Source of the DNA: Pseudomonadota bacterium
GTDB taxonomy: Bacteria > Pseudomonadota > Alphaproteobacteria > Micropepsales > Micropepsaceae
NCBI GenBank assembly: GCA_018241025.1
Contig: JAFEEQ010000013.1
Span: 124,001-188,000 of the forward strand
Length of the DNA stretch: 64,000 bases
Direction of reading: 5' to 3'
In this document: in pieces, positions 1 through 9,563 of the stretch
Layout: each line of letters starts with the position of its first letter
Numbering within the stretch: the first letter of the stretch is position 1
Notes under the pieces: generated by a model
Database searches by the model: none
Told to the model about the DNA's origin: nothing
Seen by the model: the letters and a program-made list of their open reading frames with translations, nothing else
Position numbers and translations under genes: made by a program

Positions 1-204
1 GGCCTTGGCGAAATGATGCCGGCGCAGCTCAAGGACACCACGATGAAGCCCGGCAGCCGCACGCTGGTGCGTGTCGAGATCGTGGACGACACGCCGAAGG
101 AAACCGAGAACCTGGTGGAGCGCCTGATGGGCAAGAAGCCGGAGCTGCGCTTCCAGTTCATTCAGGAAAATGCGCAGTTCGCGACTGAAGCCGTCGACGT
201 TTAG
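1..204 (+). CDS. parE: DNA topoisomerase IV subunit B, C-terminal end (partial)
   Basis: The reading frame is open from the left edge and ends with TAG at 202-204, giving the last 67 residues of a type IIA topoisomerase B subunit. The run GLGEMMPAQLK and the end VERLMGKKPELRFQFIQEN match the TOPRIM/C-terminal part of ParE (GyrB is similar; the early GLGEMMPAQL pattern and the abrupt end after the FIQEN block favour ParE). ParE is the ATPase subunit of topoisomerase IV, which decatenates daughter chromosomes. The rest of the gene lies outside the window. Its stop codon overlaps the convergent M28 peptidase stop by 4 nt. Confidence 0.85.
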   Translation, partial: GLGEMMPAQLKDTTMKPGSRTLVRVEIVDDTPKETENLVERLMGKKPELRFQFIQENAQFATEAVDV

Positions 205-2471
205 GGCACCCGCAGCTTTCCGAAGATCAAGGTCGTATCGCCGCTCTGGTGCTTCGTCGCGGTCACCGGACGCGCAGCGAGGAGCTTGGCGCCGTCGGGC
301 GGGAGGCTGTAGCGCTGCTCGCCGATGGTGAGGTCGACGGGCCCGCGGCCGGCAAAGGTGAGCCGGATCAGCTTGCTCCGGCAATCGCGAGTCACGCAGG
401 CGACAACCGTGTCCCGGCCGCTGGCGGTGTCGGGCGTGAAACTGTGGCCGTCGATCTCCGCACGGGCGAGGCCGGCGTCCTTCGGCACTACGACGATTAT
501 TCCGTTCGCCGCCTCCGAGCCGCGCAATTGCAGCGTCACAATGCGTCCGGCACCGAACATCTCGCTCGACGCGTCTGCAGTCGGAACCGCAAAGCGGTTC
601 TTGCCGGCCGGCGCGAGATAAGAGGGCTGGAGCCCGATCGGCGATGCGATCTCCGGTGCATTTCCGAAAGGCGCGGCGTCGCGCAGCTGCTTGGGCAATG
701 GTGCGGAGGTGTCGGCGGACCACAGGGATTTGCCGGTCAGGTGGTCGTCGATGAAGGTGATGTTGAGCCGCTGCGGCTTGATCGTGCTGTAGGCAGGCTG
801 AAACCCCGCGCCCATGGCCAGTGCAACGGCAACTGCTGCTCCGCCGCCGCAGAGCCGGAGCCAAGTCGGGCGCGAGAGCGGTCGCGTCAGCGGAACGAGA
901 GTTAGGGCGCCGAGTGCGACGGGGATGGTGAACAGCGGGTGGAGCACAAGGCCCTGCAACATCTCACCGCTTGCGGCCAGCGCCATCCAGATCAGAAGCG
1001 GCAACAACGCCGAAGCGAGCAACGCCGCCTGCCCCGCCGTTCCGGTCCAGGCGCCGCGCATGCGCGACTGGATCAGCAGCAGCGGCGCCCCGATCAGGCA
1101 CGGGAACAGGAAGTAAGGGCTGAGACCGGGAAGGAGCGCGGCCGTAACGACGGCGAGCAGCGCCATCCATCCCCAGATCGCCAGAGCCGCCATGCGCGGG
1201 CTGGCAAAACGCGAGACGAAAACGGTCGCGGCAAAGACACCCGCGCCGAGTGCAAGGCGCAGCGCGATCGGATGGGCATAGGACGGGTCGGGCTGGCCGG
1301 AAATGAGCGATGCAATGGCATGGAGCAGCCAGCCGAACAGACCTGCTCCGACGAGAGCGATCAATGGCATCGCAAAAGCGAGCACCCGACGGCCGATACC
1401 GAGAACTTCGCCCTGGGACAGGAATGCCGCAGCGACGATCATCGCGAACACAACGAGCGCGAGCGGCAAGGCCCAGCCGGCAGGCATGCGCGGGACGAAG
1501 CGGCCGAGCAATGTCAGATAGATGTCGTCGCTGCCCTGGAGCGTCGCAAAGTCGGTGTGGGCGAGCGCATGGACTATGCCGAACAGGTTGTCACCGTGCA
1601 TCTGCAAGGTGGACGGATCGAGATGGGCAATCGTGTCGAGCGGTGTGTGGTAGTGGGCGACGTTACCGCTGAAGGCAAAATTGAATCCGGTGAAGCCCTT
1701 GTCGAGGAAGACCGTCAGGTCGGTGTCGTTGGGCAGGAGCTTGTAGATCACCGCGAAGAGCGAGCTTGTGGCGTGTTCGGAGACCGCGCGGTCGTAGAGA
1801 TCGATCAGCGGTCCATCGCCGGGGCTGGTCTGGAACAGGAGGCTTGGACCGGCGTTGCCGCGCGCCTCGACATTCACGACCACGCCGACACGATCGCGCA
1901 GAGCCGGATTGGTCACGAAGGCCGAGGCGCCGAGCAGCCCAGCCTCCTCGCCATCAGTGATCACGGCCAGGATCGGGTGATCCGATTTGAGGCCGCCAGC
2001 CTTCAGTGCCCGCACCGTCTCGAGGATGGTTGCGACACCGGACTGGTCGTCGCTGGCGCCCGGGCCGGCGGGCACAGAGTCGTAATGCGCGAGCAGGACG
2101 ATCGCCTTGCCCTGACCCGGCGCGACCTCGGCCAGGATGTCGTTGGCGGTTCCACAGGCGAAGAATCCGTAGCGCGTGCGCCCCTCGCAGCCCGTGCCGG
2201 TGTAGATCGACGTCTTCACGCCGAGCGCGGCGAATTCCTTCACGATGCGGGCGCGAACCACGGCATTGGCAGGGCTCGAAACCGGATGCGGCGTCTCGGG
2301 ATCGAGCAGGCGATGAAGCGTCGCACGGGCACGGCCTTCGGAAAAATCCGCCGCCGGCGCATCCACGCCCTTGGGCGCTGGCATGCCATCGACATAAGCG
2401 CCGATAAACCAGAAGCCGATGGCAAGCAATGCCAGCAGCAAGACCCGAAGGCTTGAGCCCGGTGCGTTCAT
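201..2471 (-). CDS. M28 family membrane-anchored zinc aminopeptidase
   Basis: 756 residues. An N-terminal membrane segment (about 8-27) is followed by an M28 peptidase domain facing the periplasm. The co-catalytic zinc ligands are visible: His129 in LLAHYDSVP, Asp141 in GASDDQSG, the Glu175-Glu176 pair in TDGEEAGLLG, Glu202 in NVEARGN and His275 in HYHTPLDT. Residues from about 330 to 560 hold several hydrophobic segments, and a soluble C-terminal domain follows. This layout resembles the ER metallopeptidase-1 type of M28 protein, which removes N-terminal residues from peptides; the true substrate is unknown. The gene is convergent with parE, overlapping its stop, and the next gene upstream on the same strand is a sterol-desaturase-family protein 45 nt away. 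Confidence 0.85.
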   Translation of the reverse strand: MNAPGSSLRVLLLALLAIGFWFIGAYVDGMPAPKGVDAPAADFSEGRARATLHRLLDPETPHPVSSPANAVVRARIVKEFAALGVKTSIYTGTGCEGRTRYGFFACGTANDILAEVAPGQGKAIVLLAHYDSVPAGPGASDDQSGVATILETVRALKAGGLKSDHPILAVITDGEEAGLLGASAFVTNPALRDRVGVVVNVEARGNAGPSLLFQTSPGDGPLIDLYDRAVSEHATSSLFAVIYKLLPNDTDLTVFLDKGFTGFNFAFSGNVAHYHTPLDTIAHLDPSTLQMHGDNLFGIVHALAHTDFATLQGSDDIYLTLLGRFVPRMPAGWALPLALVVFAMIVAAAFLSQGEVLGIGRRVLAFAMPLIALVGAGLFGWLLHAIASLISGQPDPSYAHPIALRLALGAGVFAATVFVSRFASPRMAALAIWGWMALLAVVTAALLPGLSPYFLFPCLIGAPLLLIQSRMRGAWTGTAGQAALLASALLPLLIWMALAASGEMLQGLVLHPLFTIPVALGALTLVPLTRPLSRPTWLRLCGGGAAVAVALAMGAGFQPAYSTIKPQRLNITFIDDHLTGKSLWSADTSAPLPKQLRDAAPFGNAPEIASPIGLQPSYLAPAGKNRFAVPTADASSEMFGAGRIVTLQLRGSEAANGIIVVVPKDAGLARAEIDGHSFTPDTASGRDTVVACVTRDCRSKLIRLTFAGRGPVDLTIGEQRYSLPPDGAKLLAARPVTATKHQSGDTTLIFGKLRVP

Positions 2472-2516
2472 GACCTTCCCCCTGCCCGGCTCGTCCGGCC
2501 GGTGCGGGAAGGTTCC

Positions 2517-3377
2517 CTATGGCGAGGGCGGGGTCAACCGCCGGAACGGCGCCAGCATCTGTCCGATGAAGCCCTCCGGCATTGGATCGTCGATCCCGAA
2601 GGCCGTGGGCTGGCGCCGCGGCATGTAGAAGGTGCCGAAGATCAAATCCCAGAGCGGCAGCGCGCCGGCGAAGTTCTTGTCCTGGCCCTCGGCGGCTTTG
2701 GTGTGATGCCAGCGGTGGAAAGCGGGGCTGGCGAAAACAAAGCGGAAGCGCCCCAGATCCCAGCTCAGATTGGCGTGGACCATGATCGCATAGAAAGTCG
2801 TGAACGGCGCATAGAGTGCGACCGGTGTGAGATTGAAGCCGAGAACCAGCAAAGGCACCGATACGATCAGCTTCGAGCCGACATCGTTCACCGGATGGAT
2901 GCGAACCGAGGACAGCCAGTCCAGTTCGGACGACGAATGGTGCACCGCGTGGTAGCGCCAGAGGTGCGCGCTGTGGAAAAGTCTGTGCTGCCAATAGCCG
3001 AGAAAGTCGCCAAGGATGAAGACCTCGATCGCCTGAAGCCAGACCGGCTGGGTTGCGAGCGGCCCATGGCCCTGGCGGATCGTGGCGTAGTGCAATCCGA
3101 GAAACAGAACCAGCGGCAACGCAGCGAGTCCGACGGCGACGGGCACGAAGGCCCGGGTGACGATCGGCGTCCACAGCCAATAGACACAATCCGTCCAAAA
3201 TCCTCTGCGCAGAATCCGCTGACCGCGAACCGAGGGCCAGAAGCGCCCGAGCACGGCATAGAGCAAAGTCAGAGCGCCGAAGGCGATGAGCAGTCCGAAG
3301 AACTGCTGAAGGAGGTCCCTGTGATGCGTCAATGCCCGGTCTTTCGGCTTGGTGCCTTTCCAACGGGCGCGGCGCAA
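2517..3377 (-). CDS. Sterol desaturase / fatty acid hydroxylase family protein
   Basis: 286 residues, an integral membrane di-iron protein. The histidine motifs of the fatty acid hydroxylase superfamily are all present: HRLFH at 131-135, HAVHH at 143-147, an isolated His201 and HRWHH at 221-225. Hydrophobic segments lie near 22-43, 73-95, 113-130 and 170-200. Family members hydroxylate or desaturate sterols, carotenoids or fatty acyl chains at the membrane using O2 and reduced iron; the sequence alone does not show the substrate. It is in tandem with the M28 peptidase gene and may share its transcript. The start at 3377 gives a basic N-terminus; a later start is possible but would not affect the domain. 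Confidence 0.85.
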   Translation of the reverse strand: MRRARWKGTKPKDRALTHHRDLLQQFFGLLIAFGALTLLYAVLGRFWPSVRGQRILRRGFWTDCVYWLWTPIVTRAFVPVAVGLAALPLVLFLGLHYATIRQGHGPLATQPVWLQAIEVFILGDFLGYWQHRLFHSAHLWRYHAVHHSSSELDWLSSVRIHPVNDVGSKLIVSVPLLVLGFNLTPVALYAPFTTFYAIMVHANLSWDLGRFRFVFASPAFHRWHHTKAAEGQDKNFAGALPLWDLIFGTFYMPRRQPTAFGIDDPMPEGFIGQMLAPFRRLTPPSP

Positions 3378-3449
3378 GCTTCCGTCGCGGGTAGCGATTG
3401 GAATTCGCCTCGGCTACGCTTGGACGGCTGTCACCACCCAAAGGGTATC

Positions 3450-3962
3450 ATGCGCGCCTTGTTTGCCGCGTTTGCCGTGATCCTGCTTGCCGTGTCTCCG
3501 GCCTCGGCCGGAAGCAAGCTGCTCGACTACGGAATCTACCAGACCGGCGGCGAGACGAATTGCGACTTCTCGAAACCGATCGGCAATTGCGATCTGAATT
3601 CCGTTGCGCATGTCGCGACCACGACAGAGATTCCTGGTGCCATCGGCGTGACCTTCGGCGTGCGCTACGCCACGGACGGCCAGACCCTGGTGCGCCACAC
3701 CGTGGTGTTTCCGCCGGCCGGGCTCAAGAACCCGCGCTTTCCGCAGGTCGTGCATGTCATCAACAACGACACAAGTTGCAGCGGCCCCGATTGTTCGTCG
3801 CTCTACACACTCGACTTTCCCTGGGAAGTCGTCACGGGCATCTGGACCTTCCAGATCTGGGCCGGCGGCAAGGTGGTCATCGAAAAGAAGTTTCGCGTCG
3901 TGCTGCCGAACAAGAAGCCCAAGAAGGTGGATGGCGTGAAGACTGCCAGCCTCAGCCCCTAA
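3450..3962 (+). CDS. Secreted DUF3859-type protein
   Basis: 170 residues. I chose the ATG at 3450 because it gives a clean signal peptide (MRALFAAFAVILLAVSPASA, cleavage after Ala20); upstream in-frame codons read as antisense of the neighbouring gene. The mature protein starts with an LLDYGIYQTGG segment and ends in a FQIWAGGKVVIEKKFRVVLP strand, a pattern I associate with DUF3859, whose function is unknown. Four cysteines (in NCDF, NCDL, SCSG and DCSS contexts) could form disulfides in the periplasm. The C-terminus is lysine-rich. It is transcribed away from the sterol-desaturase gene, with about 72 nt between their starts. Confidence 0.7.
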   Translation: MRALFAAFAVILLAVSPASAGSKLLDYGIYQTGGETNCDFSKPIGNCDLNSVAHVATTTEIPGAIGVTFGVRYATDGQTLVRHTVVFPPAGLKNPRFPQVVHVINNDTSCSGPDCSSLYTLDFPWEVVTGIWTFQIWAGGKVVIEKKFRVVLPNKKPKKVDGVKTASLSP

Positions 3963-3965
3963 TAG

Positions 3966-3993
3966 TTGACTTTCCAACTAATGTAATTATATT
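3966..3993 (+). promoter_or_regulatory. Sigma70-type promoter for the RNA helicase gene
   Basis: TTGACT at 3966-3971 and TATATT at 3988-3993 are separated by 16 bp in an AT-rich stretch that stands out from the GC-rich surroundings. The predicted transcript would start near 4000, about 26 nt before the chosen GTG start of the DEAD-box helicase gene. The match to the consensus is good but only inspected by eye. Confidence 0.55.
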
Positions 3994-4025
3994 GCGCCGC
4001 ACAAGATGAGTCTTCGCCGATCCGG

Positions 4026-5717
<1,692 letters not shown>

Positions 5718-5720
5718 GGC

Positions 5721-6557
5721 GTGACGGACATCCGTTCGCATCTTGAGGCACACTTCGCAAAATGGCGGCTGACGCCGGACGGCGAACCGTTCGAGACGCA
5801 TTCGTCCTGGCTCGCCTATGTCGCGCGCGACAAGGTTCGCGGCGTGCTGAAGGTCTTCAAGCCGGGTAGCGACGAGGCACCCGGCGCGCGTTATCTCGCA
5901 GCCCATCACGGCAGCGGAACGGTCCAAGTGCTGGAGGCCGACGAGGCAGCCATCGTTCTGGAGCGCATCGTCCCCGGCACGACTTTGACGGAGTTGTCAC
6001 TGAGCGGGCGCGACGACGAGGCGACCCATATCGTCTGCGACGTGATCGAAAAGCTCCAGCGCGCCCATGCGCCGGCGGCGGGGTTCGCCGCGCACGAGGA
6101 CCAGAAGGCGGAATTCGAACGCCGCATTGCCATTCCGCCGCTGACGGCCGACATCGCGGCGCGGGCGCGGACACGGTTCGACGAACTCGAGGCGACGCAG
6201 GCCAGCACCGTGCTTCTGCACGGCGACCTGCATCACGACAATATCCTGTTCGACGCGGAGCGCGGCTGGCTCGCCATCGATCCCAAGGGCATCGTTGCCG
6301 ATCTGGCCTATGAAATCGCCGCGCCGCTGCGCAATCCCTATCAGCGATCCGCCGAATTCCTGACACCAGAGGCGATGGACCGCCGGGTCGCGATCTATTG
6401 CGAGCGCCTCGGCCTGGAACGCCGCCGCGTGCTGAGTTGGTGTTTCGCGCGCAATTGCGTCGCCGCACTGTGGTACGCCGACCGGACGCCCGTACCGGAG
6501 CGCACGAAAGCGTGGCCGCTTGCAACGCTTTCGGCGATGGCCCTGCTCGATTGCTGA
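5721..6557 (+). CDS. Aminoglycoside/hydroxyurea phosphotransferase family kinase
   Basis: 278 residues starting at a GTG 3 nt after the helicase stop, so the two are probably cotranscribed. The kinase catalytic loop HGDLHHDN (167-174) and the metal-binding IDPKG (186-190) are those of the APH(6)/hydroxyurea kinase group of the protein-kinase-like fold. Members transfer phosphate from ATP to streptomycin or hydroxyurea, but many chromosomal relatives are housekeeping kinases of unknown small substrates. Nothing nearby suggests a mobile resistance gene, and base composition matches the surroundings, so I would not read this as a resistance determinant. Confidence 0.8.
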   Translation: MTDIRSHLEAHFAKWRLTPDGEPFETHSSWLAYVARDKVRGVLKVFKPGSDEAPGARYLAAHHGSGTVQVLEADEAAIVLERIVPGTTLTELSLSGRDDEATHIVCDVIEKLQRAHAPAAGFAAHEDQKAEFERRIAIPPLTADIAARARTRFDELEATQASTVLLHGDLHHDNILFDAERGWLAIDPKGIVADLAYEIAAPLRNPYQRSAEFLTPEAMDRRVAIYCERLGLERRRVLSWCFARNCVAALWYADRTPVPERTKAWPLATLSAMALLDC

Positions 6558-6638
6558 AATTCCAACAAACTTGTCATGAAAACTGCGGCCATTCGCGCAG
6601 GCGGGGCCGATGTAATTCGAGCTGTCGCGCATTATCTT

Positions 6639-6653
6639 TGCTGCAATGCAACA
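6639..6653. promoter_or_regulatory. TGC-rich palindrome, possible PhaR-type operator
   Basis: TGCTGCAATGCAACA is an inverted repeat (TGCTGCA / TGCAACA around a central A) with one mismatch. It lies directly before the patatin-adc-bdhA operon. TGC/GCA-rich palindromes of this kind are known targets of PhaR, the PHB-responsive repressor, in alphaproteobacteria; assignment here is inference from the pattern and from the metabolic role of the operon. An ATG at 6646 lies inside the palindrome, one reason to prefer the start at 6661. Confidence 0.4.
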
Positions 6654-6660
6654 CAAGCCA

Positions 6661-7743
6661 ATGGCTATGACGAAACGCGTCCTCGTGCTTCAGGGCGGTG
6701 GAGCGCTGGGCGCCTATCAGGCCGGCGTCTATCAGGGGCTTGCTGAAACCGACTTCAAACCAGACTGGATCGCGGGCACATCGATCGGCGCGATCAACGC
6801 CGCGCTCATCGCCGGAAACGCACCGCAAGACCGCGTGGACCGACTCACGCGCTTCTGGGACATGGTGAGTTCGGGCCTGCCTTTTGCCGTTCCATTCGGA
6901 GAGACGCGTGCTCTTGCGAGCGGTCTGGCGACATCCTGGACGGCGCTTACCGGTATTGGCGGATTCTTCCGTCCCCGCGTTCCGCCGGCGCCGTTCTATC
7001 CGAACGGATCGCCAGAGGCGCTCAGCTTCTACGACACCGCGCCGCTGCACGACACGTTGAACGCACTGGTCGATTTCGACCGCATCAACTCCAAGGAAAT
7101 CCGGCTCAGCCTCGGCGCCGTCGACATCTGCAGCGGCAAGCTCCGTTATTTCGACAATACGCTGGAGAAGATCGGGCCTGAGCACGTGATGGCCTCCGGT
7201 GCCCTGCCGCCCGGCTTCCCGCCGATCACGATCGAAGGCCGCCACTATTGGGACGGAGGCGTGGTCTCGAACACGCCTCTGCAATACGTCCTCGACCAGC
7301 ATGTCGATCACGACCTGCATATCTGCGAAGTCGACCTGTTCAACGCCGAAGGCCCGATGCCGCGCAACATGGGCGAGGTTCTGGAGCGCGAAAAAGACAT
7401 CCACTATGCCAGCCGGGCGGAAAATCACGGCCGCGCCGCGCTCGAGATCGCCGATCTCCGCATGGCCATGCGAAAATTTCTGGATACGCTCCCGGACAAG
7501 TATCTGCACTCGAGCGAAGCCGAGATGATCAAGGCCTTTGCGCGCAAGCACGAATTCACCCTGATGCTGCTGGTCTATCGTTCCAAGCCCTTCGAAGGCC
7601 TGTCCAAGGATGCCGAGTTCTCGCGCCAGACCATGCGCGAGCACTGGGCGGCGGGACGCGCGGACCTGAAACGCAAGCTGGAAGAGCACAAGAACGCAGC
7701 GGGCAGGGAAAAAGCGGAATTGGAACGAAAGGGCCAGACGTGA
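6661..7743 (+). CDS. Patatin-like phospholipase family protein
   Basis: 360 residues from the ATG at 6661 (alternatives at 6646 and 6667). The oxyanion-hole loop QGGGALGAYQ is at 11-20, the nucleophile elbow GTSIG at 39-43 puts the catalytic Ser at 41, and the DGG motif at 198-200 supplies the catalytic Asp. The C-terminal third, including the DLHICEVDLFNAEG stretch, resembles the DUF3734 extension of PHB-associated patatins. These are Ser-Asp dyad lipid acyl hydrolases. The stop overlaps the GTG of the acetoacetate decarboxylase gene by 4 nt, and 3-hydroxybutyrate dehydrogenase follows, so a role in acyl-ester or polyhydroxybutyrate metabolism is likely. No signal peptide is seen; it should be cytoplasmic. 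Confidence 0.88.
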   Translation: MAMTKRVLVLQGGGALGAYQAGVYQGLAETDFKPDWIAGTSIGAINAALIAGNAPQDRVDRLTRFWDMVSSGLPFAVPFGETRALASGLATSWTALTGIGGFFRPRVPPAPFYPNGSPEALSFYDTAPLHDTLNALVDFDRINSKEIRLSLGAVDICSGKLRYFDNTLEKIGPEHVMASGALPPGFPPITIEGRHYWDGGVVSNTPLQYVLDQHVDHDLHICEVDLFNAEGPMPRNMGEVLEREKDIHYASRAENHGRAALEIADLRMAMRKFLDTLPDKYLHSSEAEMIKAFARKHEFTLMLLVYRSKPFEGLSKDAEFSRQTMREHWAAGRADLKRKLEEHKNAAGREKAELERKGQT

Positions 7744-8486
7744 CGCGCGACGAAATCCTCAAGGCCTCCTCGATGCCGCTGTTCAGCCCGAGCTATTCGC
7801 GCGGGCCGTTCCGCTTCTTTCGCCGCGAGTATCTCATCATCACCTACCGGACCGATCCGGCGGCCATCCGCGCGGCCCTGCCCGAACCGCTCGAACCCGC
7901 CGGCGGCGACCTCGTCTACTACGAATGGATGAAGATGCCCGACGCGACCGGCTTCGGCGTGTTCGAGGAGAGCGGCATGGGCGCGCTCGCGACGCTGAAC
8001 GGCGAGCCATGCAACTTCTCGATCCAGATGTATCTCGACGACGAACCGCCGATCAGCGGCGGCCGCGAAATCTGGGGCTTTCCGAAGAAATACGGTGTGC
8101 CGAGACTGAAGACGGTGACCGACACGCTGACCGCGACCTTGCACTACGACGAAGAACGCGTCGCGCTCGGCACCATGGCCTACAAGCAGATCAGCCTCGC
8201 CGACCGGCTCGACGAAGTGAAGGCGGGAATGGCGAAGCTCAACGTCAATCTCAAATGGATCCCGGATGTCGATGGGACGCCGAAAATCGCGCAGCTCGTC
8301 GGGTACAATCTCGAGGACATCGTGGTCCATGAGGCATGGGACGGCCCTGCCCGGCTGCATCTGATACCGCACGTCAATTGCCGCGTCGCCGATTTCCCGG
8401 TGCGCGAGATCGTCGGCGGCCGCCACCAGATCGTCGATTTCGCGCTGCCCTATGGCCGCGTGTTGCACGACTACCTCGCCCTCTAA
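7740..8486 (+). CDS. adc: Acetoacetate decarboxylase
   Basis: 248 residues, close to the 244 of the clostridial enzyme. It decarboxylates acetoacetate to acetone and CO2 through a Schiff base. The signature REIWGFPKK is at 109-117, where the paired lysines 116-117 correspond to the catalytic Lys and its pKa-lowering neighbour. The N-terminal MPLFSPSYSRGPF and the RVLHDYLAL end are also family-like. The GTG start at 7740 overlaps the patatin stop (GTGA), indicating translational coupling, and bdhA begins 16 nt after its stop. In alphaproteobacteria these proteins may act on other beta-keto acids, so the substrate is inferred from the neighbour that makes acetoacetate. Confidence 0.9.
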   Translation: MTRDEILKASSMPLFSPSYSRGPFRFFRREYLIITYRTDPAAIRAALPEPLEPAGGDLVYYEWMKMPDATGFGVFEESGMGALATLNGEPCNFSIQMYLDDEPPISGGREIWGFPKKYGVPRLKTVTDTLTATLHYDEERVALGTMAYKQISLADRLDEVKAGMAKLNVNLKWIPDVDGTPKIAQLVGYNLEDIVVHEAWDGPARLHLIPHVNCRVADFPVREIVGGRHQIVDFALPYGRVLHDYLAL

Positions 8487-8502
8487 CCCGAAGGAGTTCC
8501 CC

Positions 8503-9288
8503 GTGAGCCTCAAAGGAAAATCCGCCGTCATCACCGGCTCGACCAGCGGCATCGGCCTCGCCTATGCCCGCGCGCTTGCCCAGGAAGGCGCCAACATCAC
8601 CATCAACGGTTTCGGCAAGGCCGAGGATATCGAGAAAGAGCGCTCGGCGATCGAGCGCGAGTTCGGCGTGAAGGCAGCCTATTCGCCCGCCGACATGACC
8701 AAGCCTGCCGAGATCGCCGAGATGATCGCGACGGCGGAGAAGACCTTCGGCTCGGTCGACGTGCTGATCTGCAACGCCGGCATCCAGTTCGTTTCACCGA
8801 TCGAGGATTTCCCGATCGAGAAGTGGGACCAGATCATCGCCATCAATCTGTCGAGTGCGTTTCACTGCATGCGCGCCGCGGTGCCCGGCATGAAGAAGCG
8901 CAAATGGGGCCGCATCATTTCGACGGCGTCGGCGCACAGCCTCGTCGCAAGCCCGTTCAAGACGGCCTATGTCTCGGCCAAGCACGCCATCGCCGGACTG
9001 ACCAAGACCGTGGCGCTGGAAGTGGCGACCGACGGCGTAACGGTGAACTGCATCAGCCCGGGCTATGTCTGGACGCCGCTGGTCGAGAAGCAGATCCCCG
9101 ACACGATGAAGGCGCGCAACATGACGCGCGAGCAGGTGATGAACGACGTGCTCCTCGCCGCCCAGCCGACCAAGGAATTCGTGAAGGTCGAGGAGGTCGC
9201 GGCGATTGCGGTGTTCCTGTGTTCCGACGCCGCAAAGAACATCACCGGCGCGAACATCTCGGTGGATGGCGGGTGGACCGCGGCTTAG
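8503..9288 (+). CDS. bdhA: 3-hydroxybutyrate dehydrogenase
   Basis: 261 residues of the classical short-chain dehydrogenase fold. TGSTSGIG (11-18) binds the dinucleotide, NAG is at 91-93, and the catalytic triad is Ser143 in STASAHS, Tyr156 and Lys160 in AYVSAK. The motif ISPGYVWTPLVEKQIPD after the catalytic helix and the SVDGGWTAA end are characteristic of D-3-hydroxybutyrate dehydrogenase, which interconverts 3-hydroxybutyrate and acetoacetate with NAD. The start is GTG at 8503, set by an AAGGAG ribosome-binding site at 8491-8496. With adc and the patatin it forms an operon for PHB-derived or ketone-body carbon. Confidence 0.92.
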   Translation: MSLKGKSAVITGSTSGIGLAYARALAQEGANITINGFGKAEDIEKERSAIEREFGVKAAYSPADMTKPAEIAEMIATAEKTFGSVDVLICNAGIQFVSPIEDFPIEKWDQIIAINLSSAFHCMRAAVPGMKKRKWGRIISTASAHSLVASPFKTAYVSAKHAIAGLTKTVALEVATDGVTVNCISPGYVWTPLVEKQIPDTMKARNMTREQVMNDVLLAAQPTKEFVKVEEVAAIAVFLCSDAAKNITGANISVDGGWTAA

Positions 9289-9563
9289 GGCACTTCCAAG
9301 ATCAACGGTGTGGAGCCTTCGTTCGCGTAGGATGCAGCGTCGATATGCCAATGGCTCCCGCTTTGTGGCTCTGACAGGGCCAGCTTCAAGCTGTCTGCCG
9401 CCAGCGCCAACAGGCCGTCGATATTCGCAGCAATGATAACTTCACGGCCTATGCCGTTATCTGCGGCACGTACTGTGAAGTCGATGTCGCCTGAACCCGC
9501 TGCTACTTTGAATTGGCGGAGGAATTCTCGTGCTGCAGCAGCGAGTTCGGGCGAGAGCATCAC
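9285..9563 (-). CDS. Small hypothetical protein coupled to the aldehyde dehydrogenase gene
   Basis: 92 residues, family not recognised. The minus-strand sequence at the junction reads GTGATG: the TGA of the upstream aldehyde dehydrogenase gene overlaps the GTG at 9563 by 4 nt, and an ATG follows at 9560, so either start is translationally coupled. The protein has an N-terminal amphipathic helix (LAAAAREFLRQF) and ends with a SHWHIDAASYANEGSTPLILEV block that recalls the ends of small immunity-like proteins (Imm32 type), a weak resemblance. Its stop overlaps the convergent bdhA stop by 4 nt. Reality is supported mainly by the coupling and normal codon use. Confidence 0.55.
   Translation of the reverse strand: MMLSPELAAAAREFLRQFKVAAGSGDIDFTVRAADNGIGREVIIAANIDGLLALAADSLKLALSEPQSGSHWHIDAASYANEGSTPLILEVP

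Noticed and set aside
249..2456. Long open frames on the plus strand opposite the M28 peptidase gene
   Set aside because: Arg/Gly-rich translations with no family resemblance, as expected for antisense shadows of a high-GC gene.
5721..6557. APH-type kinase as a mobile antibiotic resistance gene
   Set aside because: No flanking insertion sequence or change in composition; the gene is in tandem with the helicase and looks chromosomal.
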